Assembly (NCBI RefSeq): GCF_003353055.1
Contig: NZ_QKWJ01000037.1
Coordinates: forward strand, 8,517-63,641
DNA: 55,125 nucleotides
Source of the DNA: Cupriavidus lacunae
GTDB taxonomy: Bacteria; Pseudomonadota; Gammaproteobacteria; Burkholderiales; Burkholderiaceae
Direction: 5' to 3'
Every line of letters begins with the position of its first letter. The stretch's first letter is position 1. The notes under the pieces were generated by a model that worked only from the letters and a program-made list of their open reading frames with translations, was not told where the DNA came from and did not search any database. This document shows positions 8,558 to 17,664 of the stretch, piece by piece. Both the position numbers and the translations under genes were made by a program.

Positions 8558-9007
8558 TCACGTCCGCGATTCCTCGGACAGCCTGGCCATATTGCTCTTG
8601 ATGACATCGAGCACTGCGGCGGTCATCAGCGACGTCGACATGCCGAACATCAGGATGCCGTTGGCCGCCTCGATCGGCCCCAGCATGCGCCAGCGCTCGG
8701 ACATGACGATATCCCCATAGCCAAGCGTGGCGAAGTTGACGCCCGAGTGATAGAGCGCCGGCATGAAAGTCTTGAACTCGCCCAGCATCAGGAACAGCGC
8801 AGCCCAGATGCCGATCTGCGCGAAGTTGCAGAGCAGCGTCAGCAACATGACCCCCGTCAGCAGCGCGATGTCCACCCATAGCGACTCGCGCACTTCCCAG
8901 CGCCTGCGGTATCGCGCATAGCGGCGCAGGCAGATTGCCACCACCACGACTTGCAGTACCAGGCATACCAGCATGACGGGTGCAGCGATCAGCAGGTGCA
9001 TGGGCAT
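8558..9007 (-). CDS. Two-helix K+-channel-like membrane protein
   Basis: A 149-residue inner-membrane protein of the Ion_trans_2 type. N-terminal hydrophobic segment MLVCLVLQVVVVAICL, a second helix near LLTGVMLLTLLCNF, then a pore helix and the potassium selectivity filter TLGYGDIV, followed by a last helix. This is a minimal channel fold without a cytoplasmic RCK domain. The ATG at 9007 follows GGAGGCCGCC; the frame is open further upstream but overlaps the FUSC gene. It is the last gene of the efflux operon, 10 bases behind the DUF2955 gene, which is an unusual partner. Confidence 0.78.
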   Translation of the reverse strand: MPMHLLIAAPVMLVCLVLQVVVVAICLRRYARYRRRWEVRESLWVDIALLTGVMLLTLLCNFAQIGIWAALFLMLGEFKTFMPALYHSGVNFATLGYGDIVMSERWRMLGPIEAANGILMFGMSTSLMTAAVLDVIKSNMARLSEESRT

Positions 9008-9017
9008 GGCGGCCTCC

Positions 9018-10070
9018 TCAGGTCGTTGTCCGCGCCAACGCCGTGGCCCGATTCCGGCGCCGGTCGATCCATCGCAGCATGAAGACGGCGTACAGCGATA
9101 CGCCGATAAACAACCCCATCCGGATGGCGAAGGCATGGTAGACATCCTTGCCCGCCGCGCTGTCTTCGACCGATTGCCCGAGCAGGATGATCATGGTTAC
9201 CAGGCTGTTGAGCCAGAAGCCCGGCGTTGCGCGTGTCGGCAGGACGGCAAAGAGCCTGCGGGCGACGACCAGCGCGAACAGCATCGTCCAGAGGAAAAAC
9301 ATCCACAGATGGACGAACAGGCCAAGCGCGAACCAGAAGAGGATGGCCAGCAGCCCACCCAGCAGCGTGGACCCCAGTAGCTCTGCCGCGGCGCCGCGCG
9401 CGGTCGTGCAGCTTTGCCGGCCCAGGCTGACCGCCTTCATGACGATCGGCAGGTAGCCGGCCGGATCGGTCAGCGCAAGCAGGAATGCCGGCATGACCAC
9501 CAGCGTCGCGCGCCATGCCATCCAGTCCGCGTCGATGGCAGCCGTCGCGGGTGGCTTGGGCGCAGGCGCGGCCTTGCCGCGGTCCGGGATCAGCCAATGA
9601 CAGACACCGAGCGCCACCACACCGAGCAACAGGCCCCTTGCCAGCGCGCCGATCACGCTGATGGCCAGCGCCATCTCCGCGGTGCCGGCCACCGAGATCA
9701 GCGCGATGCCCGCCACGAGGAACGTCGACACGAGCCCGTTGCCGCCGCGCAGGCCATAGCGGAACGCCAGAAACATGCCGAGCGCGGTCATCAGCACGCC
9801 ACTCAGCGGCGCATGACGCAGGAAGGGGATCAGCAACAGCCCGCTGCCGGTGGTCGCGATCACGAGCAACGCCAGGGTCAGCCCGGCTTTCGCAGGCATC
9901 GGGCGATCCACGGAAGCGAACAGGAACACGGCGAGCACCGGCGCCACCATCGGAATCGGCCACTGGAGGCCAAAGCTGATCGCCAGGCAGAGCGAGGTGC
10001 CGACGGCCAGCCGCAGCGCCCGGCGGCAACGCGCGGCGGCTGCGGCGGACATGGCGGCGTCAGTAGACAT
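9018..10070 (-). CDS. FUSC-like (DUF2955) efflux membrane protein
   Basis: Integral membrane protein of 350 residues with about ten hydrophobic segments arranged in two similar halves. The first half has LRLAVGTSLCLAISFGLQWP and PMVAPVLAVFLFAS; the second restarts at MAWRATLVVMPAFLLALT. This is the layout of aromatic-acid-exporter/FUSC proteins (AaeB, DUF2955 subgroup). Its start overlaps the end of the HlyD-type adaptor gene, so the two work as an AaeAB-like pump, probably for an aromatic acid or other small organic anion. A second ATG six codons in is possible. Confidence 0.82.
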   Translation of the reverse strand: MSTDAAMSAAAAARCRRALRLAVGTSLCLAISFGLQWPIPMVAPVLAVFLFASVDRPMPAKAGLTLALLVIATTGSGLLLIPFLRHAPLSGVLMTALGMFLAFRYGLRGGNGLVSTFLVAGIALISVAGTAEMALAISVIGALARGLLLGVVALGVCHWLIPDRGKAAPAPKPPATAAIDADWMAWRATLVVMPAFLLALTDPAGYLPIVMKAVSLGRQSCTTARGAAAELLGSTLLGGLLAILFWFALGLFVHLWMFFLWTMLFALVVARRLFAVLPTRATPGFWLNSLVTMIILLGQSVEDSAAGKDVYHAFAIRMGLFIGVSLYAVFMLRWIDRRRNRATALARTTT

Positions 10071-11181
10071 ACGACAGCCAGCTCATCAGGCGGATAAACA
10101 GGCGCCCCGGCGGATTAAGGGGATTGCCGGACGTCGGGAACGCCATCACCTCGGCCTGTCCGCCGATGCGGACGCCACGCAGTGTCGCAAACTGCCCCCG
10201 GTCGATATCGACGATCACCGGGAAGCGTTGCGCCGGCCGCAGCCAGTCCCGGCTGTTCTGTACCGTCGGCAGGCTGCCCGGCGGTGGGCTCTGGCCCGCG
10301 CTCACGCCGTAGCCGATGCTGCGGACCCTGCCTTCCAGCACCTTGCCCGGCAAGGCATCGAGCACGATGGCGACGGGCGTGCCCGGCTCCAAATGGCCCA
10401 GGTTGTTTTCGGTAAGGTCGGCGGTAATCCACACGTCATGGATCGCAATTAGCGTCATCACCGGGCTGCCGGCCGCGGCATAACGTCCGGCCTCCGTTTG
10501 CAGGTCGGTAATCAGGCCGGCGGTGCGTGCCCGGACCTTCGCGTTGGACAGGTCGAGTTCCGCTTTCTCAACGGCCGCGGCCGCGCTGCGCAGCTTGGCG
10601 TTGCTCTCGTCGCTGCCGCCCTGCTGCTCTTTTGCGCGCTCGACCTCGGCTCGGGCCGCGCCGACCTGGCTGATGGCCTGCGTGTGCGTGGCACGGGCCA
10701 CCTCGAGCCGTCGCACGGATACCGTGCCGGGGTCTTCGCGATAGAGACGTTCGAGCCGCTCGCTGTCCTGACGTGCCTTGACTTCGTTCGCCTGCGCCGC
10801 GTGCAATGACTCCTGCGCTGCATCGATGCCTGCGGTATTCGCGCCGATCTGGCGGCGGGTCGATTCGAGATCGGCGCGGGCTCGGTCCAGTGCGATGCGG
10901 TACTGCTGCGGATCGACCTCGAACAGCACGGTGCCGGACTCCACGTTCTGGTTGTTGCGCACCAGCACCTGGGTCACGCGGCCCGACACCTCGGATGCCA
11001 CCGGGATCACGAATGCCTGCACGCGCGCCTGCTGCGTGTAGGGCGTGAAGCGATCGGCCAGCAGATACCAGGCCAGGCTCAGCACGATCAGGACGACCAC
11101 CCAGCGCACGCCTTTGCCCGATGTATCACTGGCCGCCGCCGGGCCTGGCGAGGCCGGTTCCGGTGCGTTCGCATCACTCAT
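10060..11181 (-). CDS. HlyD/EmrA-type membrane fusion protein
   Basis: Periplasmic adaptor of 373 residues. One N-terminal membrane anchor (GVRWVVVLIVLSLAWYLLADRF), a lipoyl half-motif (IPVASEVSGRVTQVLVRNNQ), a long coiled-coil hairpin at about residues 100-220 and the returning lipoyl/barrel part (LVRIRARTAGLIT-like KVRARTAGLITDLQTEAG). It links the FUSC protein in the inner membrane with the NodT-type outer-membrane factor. It overlaps both neighbours (8 bases upstream, 11 downstream), which indicates tight coupling. Confidence 0.88.
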   Translation of the reverse strand: MSDANAPEPASPGPAAASDTSGKGVRWVVVLIVLSLAWYLLADRFTPYTQQARVQAFVIPVASEVSGRVTQVLVRNNQNVESGTVLFEVDPQQYRIALDRARADLESTRRQIGANTAGIDAAQESLHAAQANEVKARQDSERLERLYREDPGTVSVRRLEVARATHTQAISQVGAARAEVERAKEQQGGSDESNAKLRSAAAAVEKAELDLSNAKVRARTAGLITDLQTEAGRYAAAGSPVMTLIAIHDVWITADLTENNLGHLEPGTPVAIVLDALPGKVLEGRVRSIGYGVSAGQSPPPGSLPTVQNSRDWLRPAQRFPVIVDIDRGQFATLRGVRIGGQAEVMAFPTSGNPLNPPGRLFIRLMSWLSYVY

Positions 11182-12736
11182 GGCCGCTCGCTCGCGCCGG
11201 CATGGCGGTGGCGTTGAAGGGCGAGGTCGGCGTGCGCGGGGGCTCGGTCAGCAGGTCTCCCCAGTCGGTGCGCTGCCGCATCTGCTCGCGGGTGGCCGCG
11301 TCGACCGTTGGCTGCTCGGTGTACCAGCCGCCGCCCAGCGCCTTGTACAGGTCGATCAGATAGCTGACCGCGTTGCTGCGGTTGACCAGATAGGCATCTT
11401 GCTGTGCGAACAGCGCGCGCTGGGCGTCGAGCACGCGCTGAAAATCGGAGTAGCCCTCGCGGAACAGCGCATTGGCAAGCGTCAGCGAGCGTTCCGCCGA
11501 ATGCGCGGCTTCCCGCAGGATCTCCTCGCGCTCGAGCGCCTTGATCAGGCCGCTCGCGGCGTCGTCCGCCTGGCGCGCAGCCACGCGCACATCGTTCTGA
11601 TAGGCGATGATCAATTGCTGCAGCCGTGCATCCTGCACGCGCACGTTGTTGTGAATGCGGCCATAGTCGAAGATGTTCCAGCGCAAGCTCGGCCCGCCGA
11701 CCAGCAGCAGGCCGTTCTGAGTGCCCGGCAGCGAACTGGCGGACCAGCCGATGCTGCCGACCAGCGTCAGCGATGGATACAGGTCGGCCTTCGCCACCCC
11801 GATCTGGGCCGACTGCGCGGCGATCTGAAACTCCGCAGCGCGGATGTCGGGCCTGCGCAGCAGCAGGTTGGCCGGCACGTCCTGCAGGATGGCGCGATCG
11901 ATCCGTGGCAGCACGCCTTCCTTTTCGGGCGCGCCGAGCAACTCTGGCACCGGACCGGGCGGCCGGCCCAGCAGGATCGCCACGGCGTTGCGCGACAGCG
12001 CGATCTGCCGCTCCAGCTCAGGGATGCTGCTCAACGTGCCGAAGTACTGCGTCTTGGCCTGCTGCAGATCTAGCTCATCGCTCTCCCCCGCCTTGAACAG
12101 CCGCTCGGTGATCTCGTAGCTGCGCTTCTGCAGGCGCGCGTTCTCGCGTGCGATGCGTACGCGGGCCTCCGCCGTGCGCAGGGCGTAGTAGGTCTGCGCG
12201 AGCTGGGCATGCAGCAGCACCAGCACGTCCTCGCGATTGGCCTGCGCCGCGAAGTACGCCGCATCGGCGGACTCGATCGCCCGTGCAAAGCGCCCCCAGA
12301 AATCGAGCTCCCAGCCGATATCGACTCCGGCGCTGTATTCCCAGACACGGCTGGTCTGGGCGGTGGGCCCCGACTGGCGGCTGTGCACATACATGGCGTC
12401 CGCGCTGGCCTGCTGCATCTGCGGATAGCGGCCGGCCAGCGCCATGCCGAGCTGCGCCCGCGCCTCCATCACGCGCAGGCCCGCGATCCGTACGCCGGCG
12501 TCGTTGGCATTGGACTCGGCAATCAGGCGTTCGAGCACGGGGTCGCCGAAGACCTGCCACCACTGGCGCAAGTCCGGCTGCGCGCGCTGTTCGCTGGCCC
12601 GCCCGATCGCTTCGCTGCTCCACTGCCCGCTCCACGCCTCATGCTGCGGCTGAAAATCGGGCCCCACGCGCGCGCAGCCGCCCAGCATCGTCGCGGTCAG
12701 CATCCAGGAACGGAGTACACGGGCCTGGGGCGACAT
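11174..12736 (-). CDS. NodT-family outer-membrane efflux lipoprotein
   Basis: Outer-membrane channel (TolC/OprM fold), 520 residues. The N-terminus carries a lipobox, MLGGC at about residues 17-21, followed by the family's ARVGPDFQ motif. Internal duplication typical of OMFs is evident from the two ARxQLGMALAGRYPQ / QSAQIGVAKADLYPSLT regions, and the conserved LLRRPDIRAAE is present. It starts three bases after the AI-2E-type gene. It completes a tripartite exporter with the HlyD and FUSC proteins. Confidence 0.9.
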   Translation of the reverse strand: MSPQARVLRSWMLTATMLGGCARVGPDFQPQHEAWSGQWSSEAIGRASEQRAQPDLRQWWQVFGDPVLERLIAESNANDAGVRIAGLRVMEARAQLGMALAGRYPQMQQASADAMYVHSRQSGPTAQTSRVWEYSAGVDIGWELDFWGRFARAIESADAAYFAAQANREDVLVLLHAQLAQTYYALRTAEARVRIARENARLQKRSYEITERLFKAGESDELDLQQAKTQYFGTLSSIPELERQIALSRNAVAILLGRPPGPVPELLGAPEKEGVLPRIDRAILQDVPANLLLRRPDIRAAEFQIAAQSAQIGVAKADLYPSLTLVGSIGWSASSLPGTQNGLLLVGGPSLRWNIFDYGRIHNNVRVQDARLQQLIIAYQNDVRVAARQADDAASGLIKALEREEILREAAHSAERSLTLANALFREGYSDFQRVLDAQRALFAQQDAYLVNRSNAVSYLIDLYKALGGGWYTEQPTVDAATREQMRQRTDWGDLLTEPPRTPTSPFNATAMPARASGHE

Positions 12737-12738
12737 CG

Positions 12739-13902
12739 TTATCCGCCAGCGGGACGGGTATCGCTGCGCGCTTCTGTCCCGGTGGGCTCGGCAATCTCGA
12801 CGGTTTCAATGGCCTCCACTCCCTCGACGGCCTGCTGCGCGTCTTCCACCCACTGCCAGAAAAGCTGGTAGCCCACCGCCAGCACGACAGGCCCGATGAA
12901 CAGTCCGATCACTCCGCCACTGACCATGCCGCCCAGCGCACCGATCAGCACCACCGGCATCGGCACGTCCACACCGCGGCCCAGCAGCATCGGCTTGAGT
13001 ACGTTGTCCGCCAGTCCGGCGATAAAGACATAGATCGCGAAGACGACACTGCTGACGCTCACGCTCTCCGTCGCGAACACGAACAGGATCACGGGGATCG
13101 TGATCAGCGTGGCCGGCAACTGCATGATGCCGAGCAGCAGCACCGCGAGCGCCAGCAGGCCCGCGCCCGGCACCGCCTTGACGACGAACGCGATGCCGAT
13201 CAGCAGCATCTGGATGAACGCGATGCCTACCACGCCCTGGGCCACCGCGCGTACGGTTGCGGTGCACAGCGCGGTGATGCGCGGGCCTCTCTCCGGCCCC
13301 GAGATGCGCGAGGCAATCTGTATCGCGCTGCGGGTGCCGAGTTCGCCATAGGCCATGAAGATGCCCGCCACGATCAGCGCCGCCACGAAGATCAGCAACC
13401 CGACGCCCACGCCACGCGCGGTACCGAGTAGCGCCACCACCACAATCTTGATCTGCGGGGCGAGCTTTTCGGCCAGGGAGGTGAAGTCCGTGGCAGCGAG
13501 CATCCAGAAGTCGTAGAGCCGCTGGCCGATCAACGGCCAGCCCATTACCGACTCGGCCGGCGGCGGGATCTGGAAGCGCCCGCTGCGGGCGATGTCCATC
13601 GCATGCTCGACCGAATCGATCAAGGCGACCCCAAGCATGCACGACGGCACGAGAATGACGCAGATGACCAGGAAGACGATCAGCGTGGCGGTACGGCCCT
13701 CGCTATCGAACACCTTGCCGCGCAGGCGTGTCTGCAGCGGGTAGAGCGTGATGGCCAGGATCATCGACCACAGGATCAGGCTCATGAACGGCTTGAAGAT
13801 CTGGAAGCAGGAGACGGCGAGCAACGAGATCAGGCCGAAGCGAATGAATATGTCGATCAGCGTACGGGAGAGCGTAGGGATCGTGAATCGTACTTGCGGC
13901 AT
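12739..13902 (-). CDS. AI-2E family transporter (PerM/YdiK-like)
   Basis: A 387-residue inner-membrane protein with eight or so helices: RFGLISLLAVSCFQIF, SLILWSMILAITLYPL, TLIVFLVICVILVPSC, GVGLLIFVAALIVAGIFMAY and the C-terminal group VLIGALGGMVSGGVIGLFIGPVVL. The last, rich in glycine, is the most conserved part of the family. Members export autoinducer-2 or act as Na+/H+ antiporters; the substrate is unknown here. It begins the minus-strand efflux operon, but the link to the efflux substrate is unclear. The C-terminal ~40 residues are acidic and specific to this protein. Confidence 0.85.
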   Translation of the reverse strand: MPQVRFTIPTLSRTLIDIFIRFGLISLLAVSCFQIFKPFMSLILWSMILAITLYPLQTRLRGKVFDSEGRTATLIVFLVICVILVPSCMLGVALIDSVEHAMDIARSGRFQIPPPAESVMGWPLIGQRLYDFWMLAATDFTSLAEKLAPQIKIVVVALLGTARGVGVGLLIFVAALIVAGIFMAYGELGTRSAIQIASRISGPERGPRITALCTATVRAVAQGVVGIAFIQMLLIGIAFVVKAVPGAGLLALAVLLLGIMQLPATLITIPVILFVFATESVSVSSVVFAIYVFIAGLADNVLKPMLLGRGVDVPMPVVLIGALGGMVSGGVIGLFIGPVVLAVGYQLFWQWVEDAQQAVEGVEAIETVEIAEPTGTEARSDTRPAGG

Positions 13903-13964
13903 CGGCAGCCTCCTTTCGGATGATTCTTGTGCAGCGCTCCCCGCGGCGCACTATTTCACACGAA

Positions 13965-14234
13965 CTAGGGCCCGCGCCGCCGGCCAACGGCAAACAGGAT
14001 CGCGCCGACCGGCGTGATGACGATGCAGCCGAACAGCCAGTCTCTTGCGAGGACTGTCACAAGGTAGCGTTGCAGCGCCCCGGATGTCTGGAACAGGTGG
14101 ATCTCCAGGCCGTGGAGGGCGAAGCTAAACAGGTTGACATGCTCGGGCAGGCTTCCCACGGGGTCGCACAGGAACACCCCGGCAAGGGCCGACCAGAAGC
14201 CGATGACGATCAGCCAGTATCCCGTCCTGTACAT
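13965..14234 (-). CDS. Small two-helix membrane protein, unknown function
   Basis: An 89-residue protein with hydrophobic segments GYWLIVIGFWSALAGVFLC and DWLFGCIVITPVGAILFAVG at the two ends and a soluble middle. I do not recognise a family. The ATG at 14234 is chosen; one at 14264 would add ten residues (MTLLLGAYST). It sits 62 bases upstream of the efflux operon and on the same strand, so co-expression is possible. Its upstream region is shared with divergent ppk2. Confidence 0.55.
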   Translation of the reverse strand: MYRTGYWLIVIGFWSALAGVFLCDPVGSLPEHVNLFSFALHGLEIHLFQTSGALQRYLVTVLARDWLFGCIVITPVGAILFAVGRRRGP

Positions 14235-14285
14235 GGTTGAGTACGCTCCTAGTAAAAGAGTCATCCAACCCCGTGCGCAATGCAA

Positions 14286-14301
14286 TTGGTCCTTGGGCCA
14301 A
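14286..14301 (+). promoter_or_regulatory. Putative operator TTGGTCCTTGGGCCAA upstream of ppk2
   Basis: Near-perfect inverted repeat (TTGGTCC / GGGCCAA, two-base spacer) ending 100 bases before the ppk2 start. A related half, TTGGACCAAAGTCC, follows at 14316-14329. The same 16-mer with one change occurs on the minus strand at 19514-19529, and looser versions at 20006 and 25185. No known protein is assigned to it here. Confidence 0.5.
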
Positions 14302-14401
14302 CCATCGGGCAGGCATTGGACCAAAGTCCCTTGTCAAAGGCCGGGCCGGTATCCGAGATTGATACTTGAGCAAGGTGGGTCCACGGCAGGGAGGAAGGAA
14401 C

Positions 14402-15220
14402 ATGGCAAAAGACTCGCGACGAGCGCATGAAGATGTCGACGCAGTGAAGGACCTGGACTCCAAGGCGTACGAAAAAGCCCTCCGTCCGCTGCATGCGGAA
14501 CTGGTGCAACTGCAGGACTGGGTCAAGGCCACCGGCGCCAAGGTTTGCATCGTCTTTGAGGGACGCGACGGCGCCGGAAAGGGCGGCGTCATCAAGGCCA
14601 TTACCGAGCGGGTGAGTCCGCGCGTGTTTCGCGTGATCGCCCTCCCCGCGCCGACCGATCGCGAGAAGAGCCAGATGTACCTGCAACGGTACATCCCTCA
14701 CCTGCCCGCCGCCGGCGAGATCGTGATCTTCGACCGGAGCTGGTACAACCGCGCCGGCGTGGAACGCGTGATGAAGTTCTGCGACGACGAACAGGTCGAG
14801 TTATTCCTGCGCGCGGCGCCGCTCGTGGAGCGCGCCATCGTCGGCTCCAATGTCCAACTCATCAAGTACTGGCTCGAAGTCAGCCCCGAAGAACAGACGC
14901 GCCGCCTGGAGCAGCGCATCCTTGACGGGCGCAAGACCTGGAAGCTGACGGACATGGATCTGAAGTCCTACGGCCGCTGGTATGACTATTCCCGTGCGCG
15001 GGACGCGATGTTTGCGGCGTCCGATACAGACTTCGCGCCCTGGAACGTCGTGAGATCGGATTGCAAGCGGCGCGCTCGGCTCAATGTCATCAGCCATCTG
15101 CTCGGCGCCATCCCGTACCAGCGCATTGCCCGCAAGAAGGTCACGCTTCCGGACAGGCAAAAGCCCGGCTCATACAAGGAACCTGATTACCCGTACCGAT
15201 ACATCCCGGAGAAGTTCTGA
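14402..15220 (+). CDS. ppk2: Polyphosphate kinase 2 (PPK2 family)
   Basis: PPK2-family enzyme of 272 residues that transfers phosphate between polyphosphate and nucleotides. It has Walker A GRDGAGKGG, the Walker B/DRS motif FDRSWYNRAGVERVM, the lid module with EEQTRRLEQRI, and the conserved tail KTWKLTDMDLKSY-GRWYDYSRARD. Size and motifs fit class I PPK2 (GDP or ADP phosphorylation from polyP), though the subclass is not certain. The start at 14402 follows GGGAGGAAGGAAC. A second copy with its centre deleted lies at 49341. The preceding motif pair suggests regulated, stress-type expression. Confidence 0.92.
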   Translation: MAKDSRRAHEDVDAVKDLDSKAYEKALRPLHAELVQLQDWVKATGAKVCIVFEGRDGAGKGGVIKAITERVSPRVFRVIALPAPTDREKSQMYLQRYIPHLPAAGEIVIFDRSWYNRAGVERVMKFCDDEQVELFLRAAPLVERAIVGSNVQLIKYWLEVSPEEQTRRLEQRILDGRKTWKLTDMDLKSYGRWYDYSRARDAMFAASDTDFAPWNVVRSDCKRRARLNVISHLLGAIPYQRIARKKVTLPDRQKPGSYKEPDYPYRYIPEKF

Positions 15221-15259
15221 CCGGGGAGAGCCACCTTTGGCCTGAGGGCTTGCCGTGCC

Positions 15260-17554
15260 ATGCTGCTTCGTACCTTGCGGGCGCTGGTCGTCGCGACAGC
15301 CCTGAGTCCATCACTGGTCTTCGCGCTTGACGATGTGCCGCCCGGTACCGGGGGCGCATCCGGTCCGCCTCTTCCCGCCGCGTCGGCACCGTCGCAATCC
15401 GGGGTCCCAACACCCACGCCTACACCGGGCGGACGCCCTCGCATCTGCCTGGTGCTGTCGGGCGGCGGCGCGCGCGGCGCCGCGCATATCGGCGTACTGA
15501 AGGTGCTGGAATCGCTGCGCGTGCCGATCGACTGCATCGCAGGCACCAGCATGGGGTCGCTGGTTGGTGCCGCCTATGCCACCGGCATCGAGCCGGACGA
15601 GATGGAGAAGATCGTTGGCGGCCTGTCGGCCAGTGCGCTGTTCAGGGAGCGGCCGCCGCGCCAGAACCTGTCCAGCCGCCGCAAGGAGGAAGACCGCTCC
15701 AACCTGGTCACGCCTGAGATCGGCGTCAAGGGTGGCGAGCTGCTGCTGCCCAAGGGCGCGTTCACGGGCGTGCAACTGGAAAAGGTGCTGCGTGAACTGG
15801 CTGGCGCACCCGGGTACCGGAACTTCGATAAGCTGCCCATTCCGTACCGCGCCGTCGCCACGGACCTCGTCACAGGCACCGCGGTGGTGTTCAGCGAGGG
15901 AGAACTGGTGCGCGCGATGCGGGCCAGCATGTCCGTGCCCGGCGTCATCGCCCCGGTGGAGTATGAGGGCAAGATGCTGGTCGATGGCGGGCTCGTCAAC
16001 AACCTGCCTGTCGACGTGGCCCATGCAATGGGCGCGGACATCATCATTGCCGTCAACCTCGGTACGTCCCTGATGCCCCGCGAGTCGCTGAAGTCGGCAC
16101 TCAGCGTCACGATGCAGATGCTCAATATCCTGACCGAGCAGAACGTGCGCAAAGCGCTGGCCATGCTCGGACCAAACGACATCCTGATCGAGCCCGAGCT
16201 CGGCGATTTCTCGGCGGGCGATTTCGATCATCTGTCCAAGACGATTCCAATCGGCGAAGCCGCGGCGCAGAAGGTGGAGGCACGGCTTGCCGCGCTGTCT
16301 CTCCCGCCCGAACAGTATGCGATGTTGCGCAAACGGCAGTTGATGCTACCGCCGGCCGATAGCCGGCCCGTCGATGAAGTCCGCATCGCACCGATGGAGC
16401 GTGTGAATCGGGAGTTCATCACATCGAGCATTCAGACCAAACCTGGGGAACCACTGAACGAGCAGCGGCTCGACGACGACCTGAGCCGGATATTCGGCAC
16501 GGGCGATTTCGAGCATGTCGACTACCGCATCCTCGAGGAGCCCGGCAAGCGCGTGCTGTCCGTCGATGCCATCGAGAAATCGTATGGGCCCAACTATGTG
16601 CGCTTCGGCCTGGGCCTGAGCACCGATTTCCGTGGCGATACATACTTCAACCTGCTGGCGAGCTATCGCCGGACCTGGCTCAATTCGTATGGCGCGGAAT
16701 GGCGTACCGATGTACAGGTCGGGCAGACCAGCCGCCTGACTAGCGAGCTGTACCAGCCGGTCAATGCCAACCAGTCGCTGTTCGTGGCGCCGCGCATCGA
16801 ACTGGAGCGCCGCCGGCAGAACGTCTTCCAGGACACCTCACGCATCGCCACCTACGACTTCAGGCGCTACGACTTCGGCTTCGACGTCGGTACGCAGTTT
16901 ACGAAGTACGGCGAGCTGCGCGCCGGCGTGGTGTTCGGGCACCAGAACATCGCGCTGAGCACCGGGCCGCAGTTCCTGGTCCCACCCGTTACGTCGGTGC
17001 AGCGTGGCGCGTTCACGAGCCGCTTCCTGATCGACCAGCTCGACAGTGCGATTTTCCCGCGCGAGGGCTACGCGGGAGGGGTCAACATCTATGCGTCGCG
17101 TCCGGAGCTCGGCGCGGACCAGACCTATACCAAGGCCGAGGGGTCGGGCACGTATGCGTGGTCGAGCGGCCGGCATACCCTGAACCTCGGCTTCCGCGCG
17201 GGCACGAACATCGGCGGCGATCCGCTGCCGAACTACGACCTGTTCCAGTGGGGCGGCTTCCTGCAGCAATCGGGCTACAGCACCGGCCAGTTGCTCGGCC
17301 AGAATCTGCAGTTCGTGCGCGCCGTCTACTACAACAAGGTGGCGCGGCAGTCGCTGCTCGAAGGCGTCTATGGCGGGTTTTCGCTCGAACTGGGGCGCAT
17401 GGGCGGCCCGCTGGTGCCGGGCAACCCCACCGGCTGGCTCAAGTCGGGGTCGGTATTCGTGGCGATCGACTCGCCGATCGGCCCGCTCTACGTGGCGTAC
17501 GGCCGCGCGGCCGCGGGCCACTACGGCTTCTACCTGTTCCTGGGAAAGCCCTGA
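15260..17554 (+). CDS. Patatin-like phospholipase with C-terminal outer-membrane barrel (PlpD-like, type Vd)
   Basis: A 764-residue two-part protein. After a signal peptide (1 to about 22) and a Pro/Thr linker comes a patatin lipase domain. It shows the oxyanion motif LSGGGARGAAHIGVLK from residue 66, nucleophile Ser97 in GTSMG, and the dyad aspartate in LVDGGLVNNLP at about 242. A single POTRA-like segment (EVRIAPMERVNREFI) follows at about 375-450, then a BamA/Omp85-type 16-strand barrel ending HYGFYLFLGKP. This is the layout of PlpD/FplA type Vd autotransporters, which secrete an A1-type phospholipase. It could alter host or own membranes. It lies 39 bases behind ppk2 and may share its promoter. 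Confidence 0.9.
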   Translation: MLLRTLRALVVATALSPSLVFALDDVPPGTGGASGPPLPAASAPSQSGVPTPTPTPGGRPRICLVLSGGGARGAAHIGVLKVLESLRVPIDCIAGTSMGSLVGAAYATGIEPDEMEKIVGGLSASALFRERPPRQNLSSRRKEEDRSNLVTPEIGVKGGELLLPKGAFTGVQLEKVLRELAGAPGYRNFDKLPIPYRAVATDLVTGTAVVFSEGELVRAMRASMSVPGVIAPVEYEGKMLVDGGLVNNLPVDVAHAMGADIIIAVNLGTSLMPRESLKSALSVTMQMLNILTEQNVRKALAMLGPNDILIEPELGDFSAGDFDHLSKTIPIGEAAAQKVEARLAALSLPPEQYAMLRKRQLMLPPADSRPVDEVRIAPMERVNREFITSSIQTKPGEPLNEQRLDDDLSRIFGTGDFEHVDYRILEEPGKRVLSVDAIEKSYGPNYVRFGLGLSTDFRGDTYFNLLASYRRTWLNSYGAEWRTDVQVGQTSRLTSELYQPVNANQSLFVAPRIELERRRQNVFQDTSRIATYDFRRYDFGFDVGTQFTKYGELRAGVVFGHQNIALSTGPQFLVPPVTSVQRGAFTSRFLIDQLDSAIFPREGYAGGVNIYASRPELGADQTYTKAEGSGTYAWSSGRHTLNLGFRAGTNIGGDPLPNYDLFQWGGFLQQSGYSTGQLLGQNLQFVRAVYYNKVARQSLLEGVYGGFSLELGRMGGPLVPGNPTGWLKSGSVFVAIDSPIGPLYVAYGRAAAGHYGFYLFLGKP

Positions 17555-17628
17555 GCGCCATGCGCCGGCCACGCGATGGCGATCAGCGTGGCCGCCCCCA
17601 GACAATGCAATGCTGCTATGCGCTTCAT
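17532..17628 (-). pseudogene. Orphan signal-peptide remnant
   Basis: A 32-codon frame starting ATG at 17628 encodes a textbook Sec signal peptide (MKRIAALHCLGAATLIAIAW, then PAHGAQ) and stops four codons after the cleavage site, where it runs antisense into the end of the patatin gene. It looks like the 5' end of a secreted-protein gene whose body was removed. A functional micro-ORF cannot be excluded. Confidence 0.35.
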
Positions 17629-17664
17629 GACCGGATTCCCTGTCGGGCACTCCACATGCGGCGG

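Noticed and set aside
12148..13431. 427-codon plus-strand frame opposite the outer-membrane factor and AI-2E-type genes
   Set aside because: Spans two real genes on the other strand; Arg/Ala/His-rich shadow.
14358..14373. TTGATACTTGAGCAA as an FNR/FixK box before ppk2
   Set aside because: Half-sites are one base off the required spacing and the second half is imperfect.
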